A stretch of 64,000 bases of DNA, from positions 7,950 to 71,949 of the forward strand of contig JAENYG010000008.1 in the NCBI GenBank assembly GCA_016841875.1, in the 5' to 3' direction. Shown piece by piece: positions 1-8,203 of the stretch. A program made the translations under genes and the position numbers. The notes under the pieces were generated by a model, which saw only the letters and a list, made by a program, of their open reading frames with translations, was not told the DNA's origin and searched no databases. Origin of the DNA: Syntrophomonas sp. GTDB lineage: Bacteria > Bacillota > Syntrophomonadia > Syntrophomonadales > Syntrophomonadaceae. Numbering within the stretch: position 1 is the stretch's first letter; each line of letters opens with the position of its first letter.

Positions 1-2
1 TT

Positions 3-326
3 TTGGATGCTGATGAACAGACCAGGCAGATAGACATGATAGTTGAAGCAGAACCAGAACCAGAAATTGAGGCATCCACAAGTGAGCTGGTTACAGCTGA
101 GCTGGAAGCAGCAGCAGTTTTGACGGCTGTAGGAGTAGTTGAAAGTTATAATGAAGAATCACATGACATTGAACACTTAATAGATAAAGCTTTCGATGCC
201 AAGTGTAAAGATGATTATATATTAGCTATAAAGATTTTTGAACAAATACTGAAACAGAGGCCGCCAGAAGCAATTATACAACTTATTACGGAGGATATTG
301 AAGTAATGCATAAGAAAATATCATAG
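3..326 (+). CDS. C-terminal part of an acidic protein of unknown function (5' truncated)
   Basis: The reading frame is open from the left edge, so this is the 3' end of a longer gene whose start lies outside the window. The visible 107 residues begin with a low-complexity stretch rich in Glu, Ala and Pro (an EPEPEIEA segment), then a more ordered helical part containing DKAFDAKCKDDY and KIFEQILKQRPP, which resembles a single TPR-like helix pair. No catalytic motif is visible. It lies 190 bp upstream of the PRC-barrel gene on the same strand; the gap holds a small hairpin near 387-404 but no clear terminator. I do not recognise the family; a role as an adaptor or scaffold would be a guess. Confidence 0.6.
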   Translation: MDADEQTRQIDMIVEAEPEPEIEASTSELVTAELEAAAVLTAVGVVESYNEESHDIEHLIDKAFDAKCKDDYILAIKIFEQILKQRPPEAIIQLITEDIEVMHKKIS

Positions 327-515
327 CTTAGTAAATAATATCTTTAAAGGTTCCCCCCGGGCAATACCTGTACTATATTTGACTATAAGGGATATACCCT
401 ATTGGAGTCTACAGAGTTGTTTGAAAATCTTATGATACGTTTAGTTTAGTCTTACTCCTTTATTAGCAAGGTCGACCAAAATATTTAATAATTATTCTTA
501 GGAGGTATATTTATT

Positions 516-1325
516 ATGCGGAGTGCTGAAATTAAGGGATTAGCTGTATTTAGCATTACTGATGGAAAAGAGATTGGAAAGGTAAAAGATTTACTGATTA
601 ATCCAGACCGTAAGGCCGTAGATTATTTGATTGTTGAGATTCCCAATTGGTATTTTGGCTCACATGTTATTGCTTTCAATGTGGCCGTTGGAATAGGAAA
701 AGATGCTGTAATGGTTGAATCCGGAAGTGCTTTAAAAGAACTAAATCTAGAGCCGGCCAGTATAGAATTGGTTGAACGGGGCATCCGTCTTGTTGGCAGC
801 CGAGTGTTGACAAGAAAAGGGGTAATAATTGGCAAAATTGCCGAATATTATGTTAATGTTGACAACGGTCAAATCAGCGGCTGTGAGCTGGCAGATAATG
901 AGAATAATATTAAAGGTATTATTCCCAGCAGTGCTGCATTAACGTTCGGGAAAGATGCCCTGGTGGTCGATAACAACATAGATAATCAGTTACTGCAGAG
1001 TATCGATGATTATGACGAAGAAGTTAATCTCCCCGGTGGTGAGGTCATAGTTGCGGAAAAAACTGATATTCCACTAAATGATGATGTGGAGAGTAAAGCT
1101 ATCCTGGAGGAAGTAGATGCTAATGATGATGCATCGGATCGGGATAAAACAGTTAAGCTTTTTGAGCAAAGGCAGCGCGAGTATTTATTGGGCAGAGCAG
1201 CTAAGAATAATATTAAGGACGCTAACGGCTCTATTATTGTTCAGAAAGGTGAGGTAATAACTCAAGATATTATTGAGAAAGTTACTCTGGCAGGAAAATT
1301 CAAGGAATTGATGCTGGATGTCTAA
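516..1325 (+). CDS. PRC-barrel domain protein, two repeats
   Basis: This 269-residue soluble protein carries two PRC-barrel units. The first (about residues 1-75) contains KGLAVFSITDGKEIGKVKDL and the second (about 85-160) contains GSRVLTRKGVIIGKIAEYYV. The tail (about 170-269) is acidic and then ends in a segment about an endogenous GEVIT signature resembling PRC-associated extensions. PRC-barrels occur in RimM, in photosynthetic reaction centre H subunits and in Firmicute YlmC/YmxH sporulation-linked proteins; no enzymatic role is implied. A strong AGGAGG lies 8-9 bases before the ATG. The stop codon overlaps the next gene by 8 bp, so the two are almost certainly co-translated. Confidence 0.8.
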   Translation: MRSAEIKGLAVFSITDGKEIGKVKDLLINPDRKAVDYLIVEIPNWYFGSHVIAFNVAVGIGKDAVMVESGSALKELNLEPASIELVERGIRLVGSRVLTRKGVIIGKIAEYYVNVDNGQISGCELADNENNIKGIIPSSAALTFGKDALVVDNNIDNQLLQSIDDYDEEVNLPGGEVIVAEKTDIPLNDDVESKAILEEVDANDDASDRDKTVKLFEQRQREYLLGRAAKNNIKDANGSIIVQKGEVITQDIIEKVTLAGKFKELMLDV

Positions 1326-2475
1326 TAAAGGCCAACTCAGATTGCTTAAGGATAAGATAAATCCGAGAAAGCTGTTAATACCACTCATTATTGTCTTTCA
1401 GCTGATTCTGAATACCTCCGTTGGTGCGGCTTGGATTTTACCTCGTAATTCACAGACCATTCCATATGGTATTACTGTTGGTGGTCAGAAGGTTGGAGGT
1501 CTAAATCAGGAACAGGCATCTGCATATCTTGGCCAGAGCAATCCAGGTGATTTAAATGATAAAAAAATTGGACTAAAGAATGGGCCAATAGAATGGTGCC
1601 TACCCACGAAAGAGTTTGAATTCCGATATGATTATGCAAAAACTATCGATATCATACTGAAAGATACACCCGGGGAGGAAGGCTGTCCTAGAGTGCTCAA
1701 CCTTTTGAAGCTGCAAGCCAGGAACCTCGATATACCGGTTGAATTATCATGGGCTAAGGAACGGCTGGATACATTTTTAGAATCTATCAATGAAGAGATA
1801 ATGATACCGCCCAGGAATGCCAGTTTAAATGTTAATGATGGTAGAGTAGCAATTATAAATGAACAGGCGGGTGAAGAAATTGATATGAATTTAATGACCG
1901 CTAAAATCCTTCGGAGCATTCAACTCAATGAGATAGAAGCTATAAATATTGTGAAAAAGGATATTCAGCCTGACATTGTTAGAGAAGATATTGCAGCCGT
2001 GGACTGTGAACTAGCTGCTTTTGTTACAGAACTTAATAATATCGATCGTAATCATAATCGTACTGATAATATTATTCTGGCATCTCACATTTTAGATGGA
2101 ACAGTTATCATGCCAGGTGATGTTTTTTCTTTTAACCAGGTAGTTGGAGAAAGAAACCTGGAGAATGGCTTTAAAAATGCACCTGTGATTATCAACGGTT
2201 ATATACAACAAGATGTGGGTGGAGGTATTTGTCAGGTAGCGACCACCTTATATAATACCGCCCTGCTAGCAGGGTTGGAAATAATTGAACGTTCACCGCA
2301 TTCAATTCCAGTTAAATACGCCCCCCATGGGCTGGATGCTACAGTATTTTATGGTCAAATCGATCTGAAAATAAAGAATAATATGTCAAATCCAGTGATG
2401 ATCAATAGTACAATAGAAAATGATAATTTAAAAATTAGTATATACGGAAATCACCAGGATCAAAAAAACATCTAA
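1318..2475 (+). CDS. VanW family protein, membrane anchored
   Basis: This 385-residue protein has an N-terminal hydrophobic segment (about residues 18-38, signal anchor), a middle region resembling peptidoglycan-binding domain 4 (about 95-200), and a VanW domain (about 225-360). VanW hallmarks visible are ASHILDGTVIMPGDVFSFN, VGERNLENGFKNAPVI, DVGGGICQVATTLYN and ERSPHSIPVKYAPHGLDA. The domain is named after a vancomycin-resistance cluster gene of unknown biochemical function, and most Firmicute members are envelope proteins outside resistance clusters. No vanHAX-type genes are nearby, so a resistance role is not supported. The start overlaps the PRC gene by 8 bp, which suggests one operon and possibly an envelope partner role. 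Confidence 0.85.
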   Translation: MSNKGQLRLLKDKINPRKLLIPLIIVFQLILNTSVGAAWILPRNSQTIPYGITVGGQKVGGLNQEQASAYLGQSNPGDLNDKKIGLKNGPIEWCLPTKEFEFRYDYAKTIDIILKDTPGEEGCPRVLNLLKLQARNLDIPVELSWAKERLDTFLESINEEIMIPPRNASLNVNDGRVAIINEQAGEEIDMNLMTAKILRSIQLNEIEAINIVKKDIQPDIVREDIAAVDCELAAFVTELNNIDRNHNRTDNIILASHILDGTVIMPGDVFSFNQVVGERNLENGFKNAPVIINGYIQQDVGGGICQVATTLYNTALLAGLEIIERSPHSIPVKYAPHGLDATVFYGQIDLKIKNNMSNPVMINSTIENDNLKISIYGNHQDQKNI

Positions 2476-2690
2476 ACTACTTCTTCGTTACCCCTCCTTA
2501 TTGTGCCTTTATTCCTGGCTGCTGATGGCATTTTTTAACAAAACAAGCAGATTTATTCCTTCCTGAAACTTCATTATTAAAAAAGACTTATGGAAAACAT
2601 ACCGTCCATAAATTCAATTCAGGATAGCTTATGTAATTAATATAAAATTTACCGGGCCTAGACTTTCTCCAAAATCATCAAACTAAATTT

Positions 2691-3842
2691 ATGAAAGATA
2701 ATAACAAATCATCGACATTTTATATAGCTGCCACATATATAGGAACTGTAGTCGGAGCAGGATTTGCGTCCGGACAGGAAGTGCTTCAGTTTTTTGGGCA
2801 TTTTGGCGTATACGGGATTTTTGGCTTATTTTTAACTACCGTGCTATTGATATTTTTTGGTTACATGGTCCTCGAACTAGGAAAACGCAGGAAAGCATCA
2901 TCGCACCTGGAAGTCATCCACTATGCCGGTGGCAGATGGCTGGGAACGGTAATTGATTGGGTCATAACCTTCTTTCTTCTGGGTGGAATGGTTACCATGG
3001 CGGCTGGAGCCGGTGCCGTGTTTGTTGAACAATTTAATCTGCCTTTCTGGCTGGGCAGCGTACTTATCATTGCTGCCGCAGTTATTACAGTTCTCTTAGG
3101 TATAAACGGAGTAATCACATCAATAAGTTTTACTGTTCCACTTCTTATCACTGCTGTATTTGGACTATCAATATATACAATTGCCTTTCAGTATAAAAAT
3201 CTCTTGCAAGTATTGGCTGGATATTATAATCCCGGAGCAGCACCGACATCCTCATGGATTTTGGCTGCTATACTATACACTTCTTATAATCTGCTGCTGG
3301 CAGTGGCTATTCTTGCTCCTATGGGCGCTATTTCATCACCCCGAAAAATATTGAGAGGCGCTGTATTCGGTGGGCTAGGTCTGGGTGCAGGAGCAATGGC
3401 TATAACCCTGGCAGTTTTATCTACCCTGGGTTCATCTGGAGCTTATGAAGTACCTATGGTTTTTATTGCAGCTAATGTTTCTACTACAGTGGGTATTGCT
3501 TATACAATCATATTGTTGATGGAGATATATACAACGGCTGTAAGCAGTTTATATGGCTTTACCGCCAGACTGGCTGGCAGCAATCTAAAAGTCTACCGTC
3601 CTATTGCAATATTTAGCGGTCTGGCCGCCTTTGGGTTAGCCCAGTTTGGTTTTTCAAATCTAGTAGGGATCCTTTATCCAGCAGTTGGTTTTGCTGGATT
3701 GCTGCTGCTCGGTGCTCTAACCTATGTTTTTATCAGGGATAAATACAGACTATTAGTTGCATCTAAATTTCATCTTCAACCAGCCATGAAGTATGAAGCA
3801 TCAAATATGATGAAAAAGAAAGACCAGCATAATAAAAAATAA
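2691..3842 (+). CDS. YkvI-like integral membrane transporter-fold protein
   Basis: This 383-residue polytopic protein has about ten hydrophobic segments. The N-terminus (YIGTVVGAGFASGQEVLQFF) is the signature of the YkvI/COG3949 family, distant relatives of the APC amino-acid/sodium symporter fold with the unwound GAGFASG motif in helix 1. The substrate is unknown. The last 40 residues are charged and cytosolic. I see no good Shine-Dalgarno sequence before the ATG at 2691, so translation may be weak or the start uncertain, but the conserved helix begins only 10 residues later and the true start must be close. It stands alone, 215 bp after the VanW gene and 366 bp before the HtrA gene. Confidence 0.8.
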   Translation: MKDNNKSSTFYIAATYIGTVVGAGFASGQEVLQFFGHFGVYGIFGLFLTTVLLIFFGYMVLELGKRRKASSHLEVIHYAGGRWLGTVIDWVITFFLLGGMVTMAAGAGAVFVEQFNLPFWLGSVLIIAAAVITVLLGINGVITSISFTVPLLITAVFGLSIYTIAFQYKNLLQVLAGYYNPGAAPTSSWILAAILYTSYNLLLAVAILAPMGAISSPRKILRGAVFGGLGLGAGAMAITLAVLSTLGSSGAYEVPMVFIAANVSTTVGIAYTIILLMEIYTTAVSSLYGFTARLAGSNLKVYRPIAIFSGLAAFGLAQFGFSNLVGILYPAVGFAGLLLLGALTYVFIRDKYRLLVASKFHLQPAMKYEASNMMKKKDQHNKK

Positions 3843-3931
3843 ATGATTTGAGATATGAAGTAAGATTGTCATTCACAACCACAGAGACGATGTTATTAAT
3901 CCATGCATATAATTAAAAGCTGGTTTATGGG

Positions 3932-4013
3932 GAGAATGAATTCTCCCCTACTGGTCAATGAGATGTCGTCTGTTGTCCGGCTGGCATTCCCCCTTTACCC
4001 TGTCCCCTGACCT
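3932..4013 (+). repeat. Diverged intergenic repeat, copy 1
   Basis: This noncoding stretch between the YkvI and HtrA genes shares GAGAATGAAT followed by a CCCCTAC core and a later GACCT end with 12664-12740. Identity is patchy but collinear over about 80 bases. The start forms a small palindrome (GGGGAGAATGAATTCTCCCC, 3929-3948). It could be an old mobile-element remnant or a shared leader structure. Confidence 0.35.
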
Positions 4014-4216
4014 TAGCTGCTGCGGAACGCTTCCAAATACTACAATCTCAGCGGCCGCGAATTCAATCGATACCAGCTTTCACATAATTTCCTGCAAATT
4101 GTTAAGAAATAAACATAATCTTTTCATATTAGTACCGTATTCTTGGGGTAAATTAACTCTAGACGATAAAATCAACAGTACCTATCATCTGATAGGATCT
4201 AAAGGAGATGAAATTT

Positions 4217-5359
4217 TTGAAGAAGACTATTGCAGCCTTGGTAGTGGTGTCAGTAATAGCATTTATACTTGGGGGTGTTTTTGCTGCCGACGATGTTTTT
4301 AATATTAAGACAGCATTATGGTCTGGCAGCGATAATGCAATAGTGGAGGATAAAAATACCACCTATACTGTAGCCAGTACCGATGTAGGTCCAACATACA
4401 CCGTAGCTGATATTGTCGAGCAAGCAGGTCCGGCGGTGGTAAACATCGAAATCACCAGCACAGTCAACAATCCATTAATAAATGATCCCTTTTATCGCCA
4501 GTTTTTTGGGGGAAATCTCAGAAATTCACCACAGGTACAGGAAGCCATTGGCAGCGGTTTCATAATAAGCAGCGATGGATACATTATTACCAACCAGCAT
4601 GTTATTGATGGAGCTGAATCAATAAAGGTTACTGTATCAGGTAACGACGAACAGTATGATGCATATTTAGTGGGAGAAGATTATGATCTGGATCTGGCGG
4701 TAATTAAGATCACAGGAAATGATTATCCCACTCTAACCCTGGGAGTATCTGAACAGATGAGAGTTGGAGACCCGGTGATGGCGATAGGCCAACCCTATGG
4801 ATTGGACCATACCGTTACTACTGGAGTAATATCAGCTAAAGAAAGACCAATTACCATTGAAGACCGCAATTATACCAATCTTATTCAGACAGATGCAGCA
4901 ATTAATCCTGGTAACAGCGGCGGTCCCCTCTTAAATATGCAGGGGCAGGTAATTGGAATTAATACGGCGATTAATTCTGAAGCCCAGGGAATAGGTTTTG
5001 CTATTCCAATCGATACTGTAACCGAAGTGCTGGATGATTTGCTGGCTGGATCGAAGATTGAAAGAGCTTTTATGGGTGTATCAATGACCGATGTCACCGA
5101 GGAAGTGATAAAAAGCCAGGGACTGCCCGCTAACACTACCGGAGCCTTAATAGCTGAAGTTATTAAGGGCAGCCCCGCTGAAGAAGCCGGCTTACTTCCC
5201 ATGGATGTCATCGTTAGCATAGATGATACTAAAATTTCATCGGCTTCAGATCTACAGACTGTAGTTCAAGCCAAGAAAGTGGGTGATAAGATCAATGTCC
5301 GACTGATCCGTGAGGGAGATCAAAAAACTTTGGTCCTGCAACTGCAGGCCAAAGCATAA
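4217..5359 (+). CDS. HtrA/DegP-type serine protease with PDZ domain
   Basis: This is an S1C-family protease of about 380 residues that degrades or refolds damaged envelope proteins. It has an N-terminal membrane anchor, a trypsin-like domain and one C-terminal PDZ domain (about residues 285-375). Counted from the upstream ATG at 4208, the catalytic triad is His131 (TNQHVIDG), Asp162 (DLDLAVIK) and Ser237 (NPGNSGGP). The ATG at 4208 directly abuts the AAAGGAG at 4201-4207, which leaves no spacer. The in-frame TTG at 4217 has a 9-base spacer and is the better start. The gene converges on the MutS2-like gene and shares a terminator with it. A second, PDZ-less S1C protease lies at 45543-46325. 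Confidence 0.93.
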   Translation: MKKTIAALVVVSVIAFILGGVFAADDVFNIKTALWSGSDNAIVEDKNTTYTVASTDVGPTYTVADIVEQAGPAVVNIEITSTVNNPLINDPFYRQFFGGNLRNSPQVQEAIGSGFIISSDGYIITNQHVIDGAESIKVTVSGNDEQYDAYLVGEDYDLDLAVIKITGNDYPTLTLGVSEQMRVGDPVMAIGQPYGLDHTVTTGVISAKERPITIEDRNYTNLIQTDAAINPGNSGGPLLNMQGQVIGINTAINSEAQGIGFAIPIDTVTEVLDDLLAGSKIERAFMGVSMTDVTEEVIKSQGLPANTTGALIAEVIKGSPAEEAGLLPMDVIVSIDDTKISSASDLQTVVQAKKVGDKINVRLIREGDQKTLVLQLQAKA

Positions 5360-5386
5360 CTTAACTAATAGAAAACACATAACATA

Positions 5387-5440
5387 AACGGTAGGGTTTT
5401 TGCATTACATAACCACCTCTGCTTCAAAAACCCTACCGTT
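5387..5440. terminator. Bidirectional rho-independent terminator
   Basis: A perfect 16-bp inverted repeat (arms 5387-5402 and 5425-5440, 22-base loop) contains GGTAGGGTTTTTG and its complement. It sits between the convergent HtrA and MutS2-like genes, so runs of T follow the stem on either strand. Confidence 0.85.
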
Positions 5441-5474
5441 GTTCCTTGTTTGCAAGTCACTCTGTTTTTCAGTA

Positions 5475-7424
5475 TTATTCATCCGGTTGAGTCTCAATCA
5501 CTACTCCTTCCATATGATGCTTGCTGAACTGTTTGCGCTTCTTCCTGTCTTCCTTGCTTTCAAATACTATATCCAGATCATAGTTTTCCGGATAGAGATC
5601 CCTGGCTTCCACCTTAAGTGAGAGCCGCTTATGGTTGATCTTATATTTCTTTTTCATTACCATTACCACCACTTCTCCCCTGCTGTTTGCTGTTTCGCAA
5701 ACTATGCCAGTTCGATTCATAGTGCTTATAAAGACACAATCCCCCTTTTGGAATTTACTTTCTTCTCGGTGTTTGGGTTTTTTGCTATCTTTGGTGCTTA
5801 TCTGATTATCCACTTCAGTTGGCTCAGTGCGGATTATTCTTGTCTGCTCCACGATAGGCCGGGTTTTGAATATATCGTCACCGGAATAGTCTTTCTTCTC
5901 CCCGTAGGTTATTTCGTGGGCGCGCTCAACAATTCGCCTTTCCACTCCCAGCCTTAAAGCAATTAAGAAAGCATTGCTAGGGCCGGACTGGCCTATCTTG
6001 AGCTGATAGAGAGGCTGCAGCGATTCTATATCGAAAGTCATGCAGCCATTTCTAAACCCCGGGGTATTTTCGGCAAATTCTTTTATTTCACTTATATGAG
6101 TTGAGGCTATGAGAGTAGCGCCCTTATTAAAAACCTCCTCCAGTACCGCAATGGCAAATCCCATTCCTTCTCCCGGCTCAGTGCCTGCTCCGATTTCGTC
6201 CAAAACCACCAGCGAATTCGGATTGGAGCTTTCAATAATGCCCACTATATTTCTTACATGGGACGAAAAAGTACTCAGAGACTGCTCGATGCTCTGGCCA
6301 TCGCCGATATCGGCCAGAATATCAGAGAAAACGGCAAACTCGCTGCCTTCCTGAACGGGCACATGCAGACCGGATTGTACCATCAAGGTAAGCAGACCCA
6401 CTGTCTTTAAAGTGACCGTTTTCCCACCAGTATTAGGACCGGTGATGATCAAGGCTCGGTAATCGTCTCCAATGTAGAAATCAAGGGGTACTGCGTCTTT
6501 CCCTAGCAGGGGATGCCGACCACCTTTAATGTTGATGATCCTGCTGGTATTCAGATGTACAGCAGATCCATCCAATGATTTACTATATTTGGCCCGGGCA
6601 AAAATGAAATCATAATGTACCATGGCCTCAACATTAATGGAGATTTCCCGGGAACTGCTCTCAACCATTTCCGTAAGCTCGGACAATATCTGGAATACTT
6701 CGTTTTCTTCCTGGATTTTTAAAATATTTAGTTCTTCCTGAAACATGGCAATAGCCGCAGGCTCAATAAAAACAGTGGACCCACTGGATGAGACATCCAG
6801 TACATTACCAGCTATACTTTTTCGGTATTCTCTTTTTACTGGAATGACAAATCTCCCGTTTCTAGTGGTAACCAGAGCTTCCTGGATAATCTCGGAATAA
6901 GTGGAAGAAGATAATATGCTGTTAAGCTTCTGCTTGATCCGGTCATCGGTGAGCTTGATCTTCTTTCTCAGCCTGCTCAATTCCGGGGTAGCCCGGTCGT
7001 CCACTGTTCCGTTTACTATGCATCGGTCAATTTCATCATACAGCTGCGGCAGTTCAAACATGGATGAGGCATAAGATGCCACAGTCGGGCCAATAGTCTG
7101 CATGGAATCCATAAACTTCTTTAAACGTTTAACATACTGTAGCAGTCCTTTAACGGCTGATAGTTCTTCCGGGGTCATAACCCGCCCTTCGATACTGACT
7201 GCGGCTCCATCAACGTTTTCCAATGCCGTAAGAGGGACGCTGGAATTCACCTCCAGTATCTTTCTGGCCTCACTAGTTTCATTCATCCACACCTTGATTC
7301 TATTCAAATTTGTTGATGGCTTAAGCTGTTCTATTCTCCTTTTAGCTGGTTGGGACAAAGCGTATTGTTTTAGATCTTGCTTTACTTTCTCATACTCGAG
7401 TGCTTCCATCACATACGAATTCAT
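5475..7424 (-). CDS. MutS2-family ATPase lacking the Smr nuclease domain
   Basis: This 649-residue protein shows the MutS2 pattern. An N-terminal MutS-III/lever region (about 1-300) precedes a P-loop GPNTGGKT (about 328-335), a Walker B LVVLDEIGAG (about 403-412) and a signature-loop DGQSIEQSLSTFS. A small KOW/SH3-like segment (about 560-615, KGDCVFISTMNRTGIV) follows, then a basic tail. Typical MutS2 is about 780 residues and ends in an Smr endonuclease domain, which is missing here; the stop comes soon after the KOW-like part. MutS2 proteins suppress recombination and act on collided ribosomes; without Smr this paralogue should bind and hydrolyse ATP but not cut nucleic acid. AGGAGG precedes the ATG. 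A full-length MutS2 may exist elsewhere in the genome. Confidence 0.88.
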   Translation of the reverse strand: MNSYVMEALEYEKVKQDLKQYALSQPAKRRIEQLKPSTNLNRIKVWMNETSEARKILEVNSSVPLTALENVDGAAVSIEGRVMTPEELSAVKGLLQYVKRLKKFMDSMQTIGPTVASYASSMFELPQLYDEIDRCIVNGTVDDRATPELSRLRKKIKLTDDRIKQKLNSILSSSTYSEIIQEALVTTRNGRFVIPVKREYRKSIAGNVLDVSSSGSTVFIEPAAIAMFQEELNILKIQEENEVFQILSELTEMVESSSREISINVEAMVHYDFIFARAKYSKSLDGSAVHLNTSRIINIKGGRHPLLGKDAVPLDFYIGDDYRALIITGPNTGGKTVTLKTVGLLTLMVQSGLHVPVQEGSEFAVFSDILADIGDGQSIEQSLSTFSSHVRNIVGIIESSNPNSLVVLDEIGAGTEPGEGMGFAIAVLEEVFNKGATLIASTHISEIKEFAENTPGFRNGCMTFDIESLQPLYQLKIGQSGPSNAFLIALRLGVERRIVERAHEITYGEKKDYSGDDIFKTRPIVEQTRIIRTEPTEVDNQISTKDSKKPKHREESKFQKGDCVFISTMNRTGIVCETANSRGEVVVMVMKKKYKINHKRLSLKVEARDLYPENYDLDIVFESKEDRKKRKQFSKHHMEGVVIETQPDE

Positions 7425-7486
7425 TATTAAAAAACCTCCTATATATCAAAGCTGTTCAGCTTTTCCGACAATTTACAATAGCACAG

Positions 7487-7531
7487 AATAAAAAATGGCT
7501 GTTATCGGACCACGGGGATAGGTCAACAGCC
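7487..7531 (-). terminator. Leader terminator 2 upstream of the MutS2-like gene
   Basis: On the minus strand the stem GGCTGTT (7531-7525) pairs with AACAGCC (7504-7498) around a 20-base loop and is followed by ATTTTTTATT. It lies 63 bases or more before the MutS2-like start, so transcription from upstream would stop here unless read through. Confidence 0.55.
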
Positions 7532-7574
7532 TCCTAAGATTATGATTTAACTTACCGGAAAATTGAACAGACAT

Positions 7575-7604
7575 GAAAATAAAAATACCGTGCAATGAGC
7601 ACGG
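7575..7604 (-). terminator. Leader terminator 1 upstream of the MutS2-like gene
   Basis: On the minus strand CCGTGC (7604-7599), loop TCATT and GCACGG (7593-7588) are followed by TATTTTTATTTT. This is a compact GC stem with a U-rich tail, typical of an intrinsic terminator. Confidence 0.65.
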
Positions 7605-7661
7605 CACAGTATAATGCACTATTCCGGAAGAATGAAAATAACTTATACCCGTGTTCTCAAG

Positions 7662-7734
7662 TAACCAGTCTAATGGTATACCAACGAAGCCCAGCGGTTC
7701 CCGTTGGTTCCCTTTAGACTACCATATTCGGTTA
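7662..7734. other. Folded multi-stem element of unknown identity
   Basis: Three nested pairings are visible: TAACC 7662-7666 with GGTTA 7730-7734, AGTCTAA 7667-7673 with TTAGACT 7714-7720, and ACCAACG 7680-7686 with CGTTGGT 7702-7708. The rest of 7740-7873 is AT-rich with no gene. On the minus strand this element is followed by two intrinsic terminators before the MutS2-like gene, as in a small RNA or attenuated leader. It also resembles the hairpin ends of IS200/IS605-type elements, but no transposase is present. I could not match it to a riboswitch class. Confidence 0.4.
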
Positions 7735-7873
7735 AGGTTAATTGATAACAGACTCCGACATAAATTCATTCTCCTAAATATAACTTATGGTTTAATATTA
7801 GATTATGTTTCAGGTACAAGTCAAATGTTTATTATAAAAATAGGATCTAATATTTAATATATTCCAAACAGGC

Positions 7874-8203
7874 TTATTCTTTCCAGATATATAGATACCA
7901 GTATACAGGCATAGCAAACATGTTGCCCAGGAATATCACTACGGCCCAGAGAGCTTTTTTATCATTCTCAATACGGTCATTTCTGAAAATATTAACGATG
8001 TATACTGCTATAAGACCAAAAATCAATAACATGGTAAAAAAATGCAATCCAAATAAACCTGTGATAAATACTGGTGGACCGCCAGATGATGATTGTTGTG
8101 GTATCCATAAAAACATGGAAAACATGAAAATAAAAAATAAGCACATATATATAATAGGCCATAGTGTAGTAATACCAAGAACTATTTTAGCCGATTTTTT
8201 CAT
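7874..8203 (-). CDS. Small integral membrane protein
   Basis: This 109-residue protein has three hydrophobic segments (about 8-32, 48-72 and 84-106). The last segment, in ALWAVVIFLGNMFAMPVYWY, is reminiscent of the PLD-nuclease N-terminal membrane domain found in many small Firmicute proteins, but the match is weak. The start overlaps the stop of the upstream lipoprotein gene by 4 bp, so the pair is translationally coupled. The function is unknown; it could hold or stabilise the lipoprotein at the membrane. Confidence 0.65.
   Translation of the reverse strand: MKKSAKIVLGITTLWPIIYMCLFFIFMFSMFLWIPQQSSSGGPPVFITGLFGLHFFTMLLIFGLIAVYIVNIFRNDRIENDKKALWAVVIFLGNMFAMPVYWYLYIWKE

Noticed and set aside
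1318-2475. VanW as a marker of vancomycin resistance
   Set aside because: There are no vanHAX or vanRS genes nearby and VanW domains are common in ordinary Firmicute envelope proteins.
7662-7734. Possible ZTP riboswitch, because CGCTGGGC resembles its 3' conserved box on the minus strand
   Set aside because: The 5' conserved part is absent and the downstream gene is a MutS2 relative with no purine or folate role.
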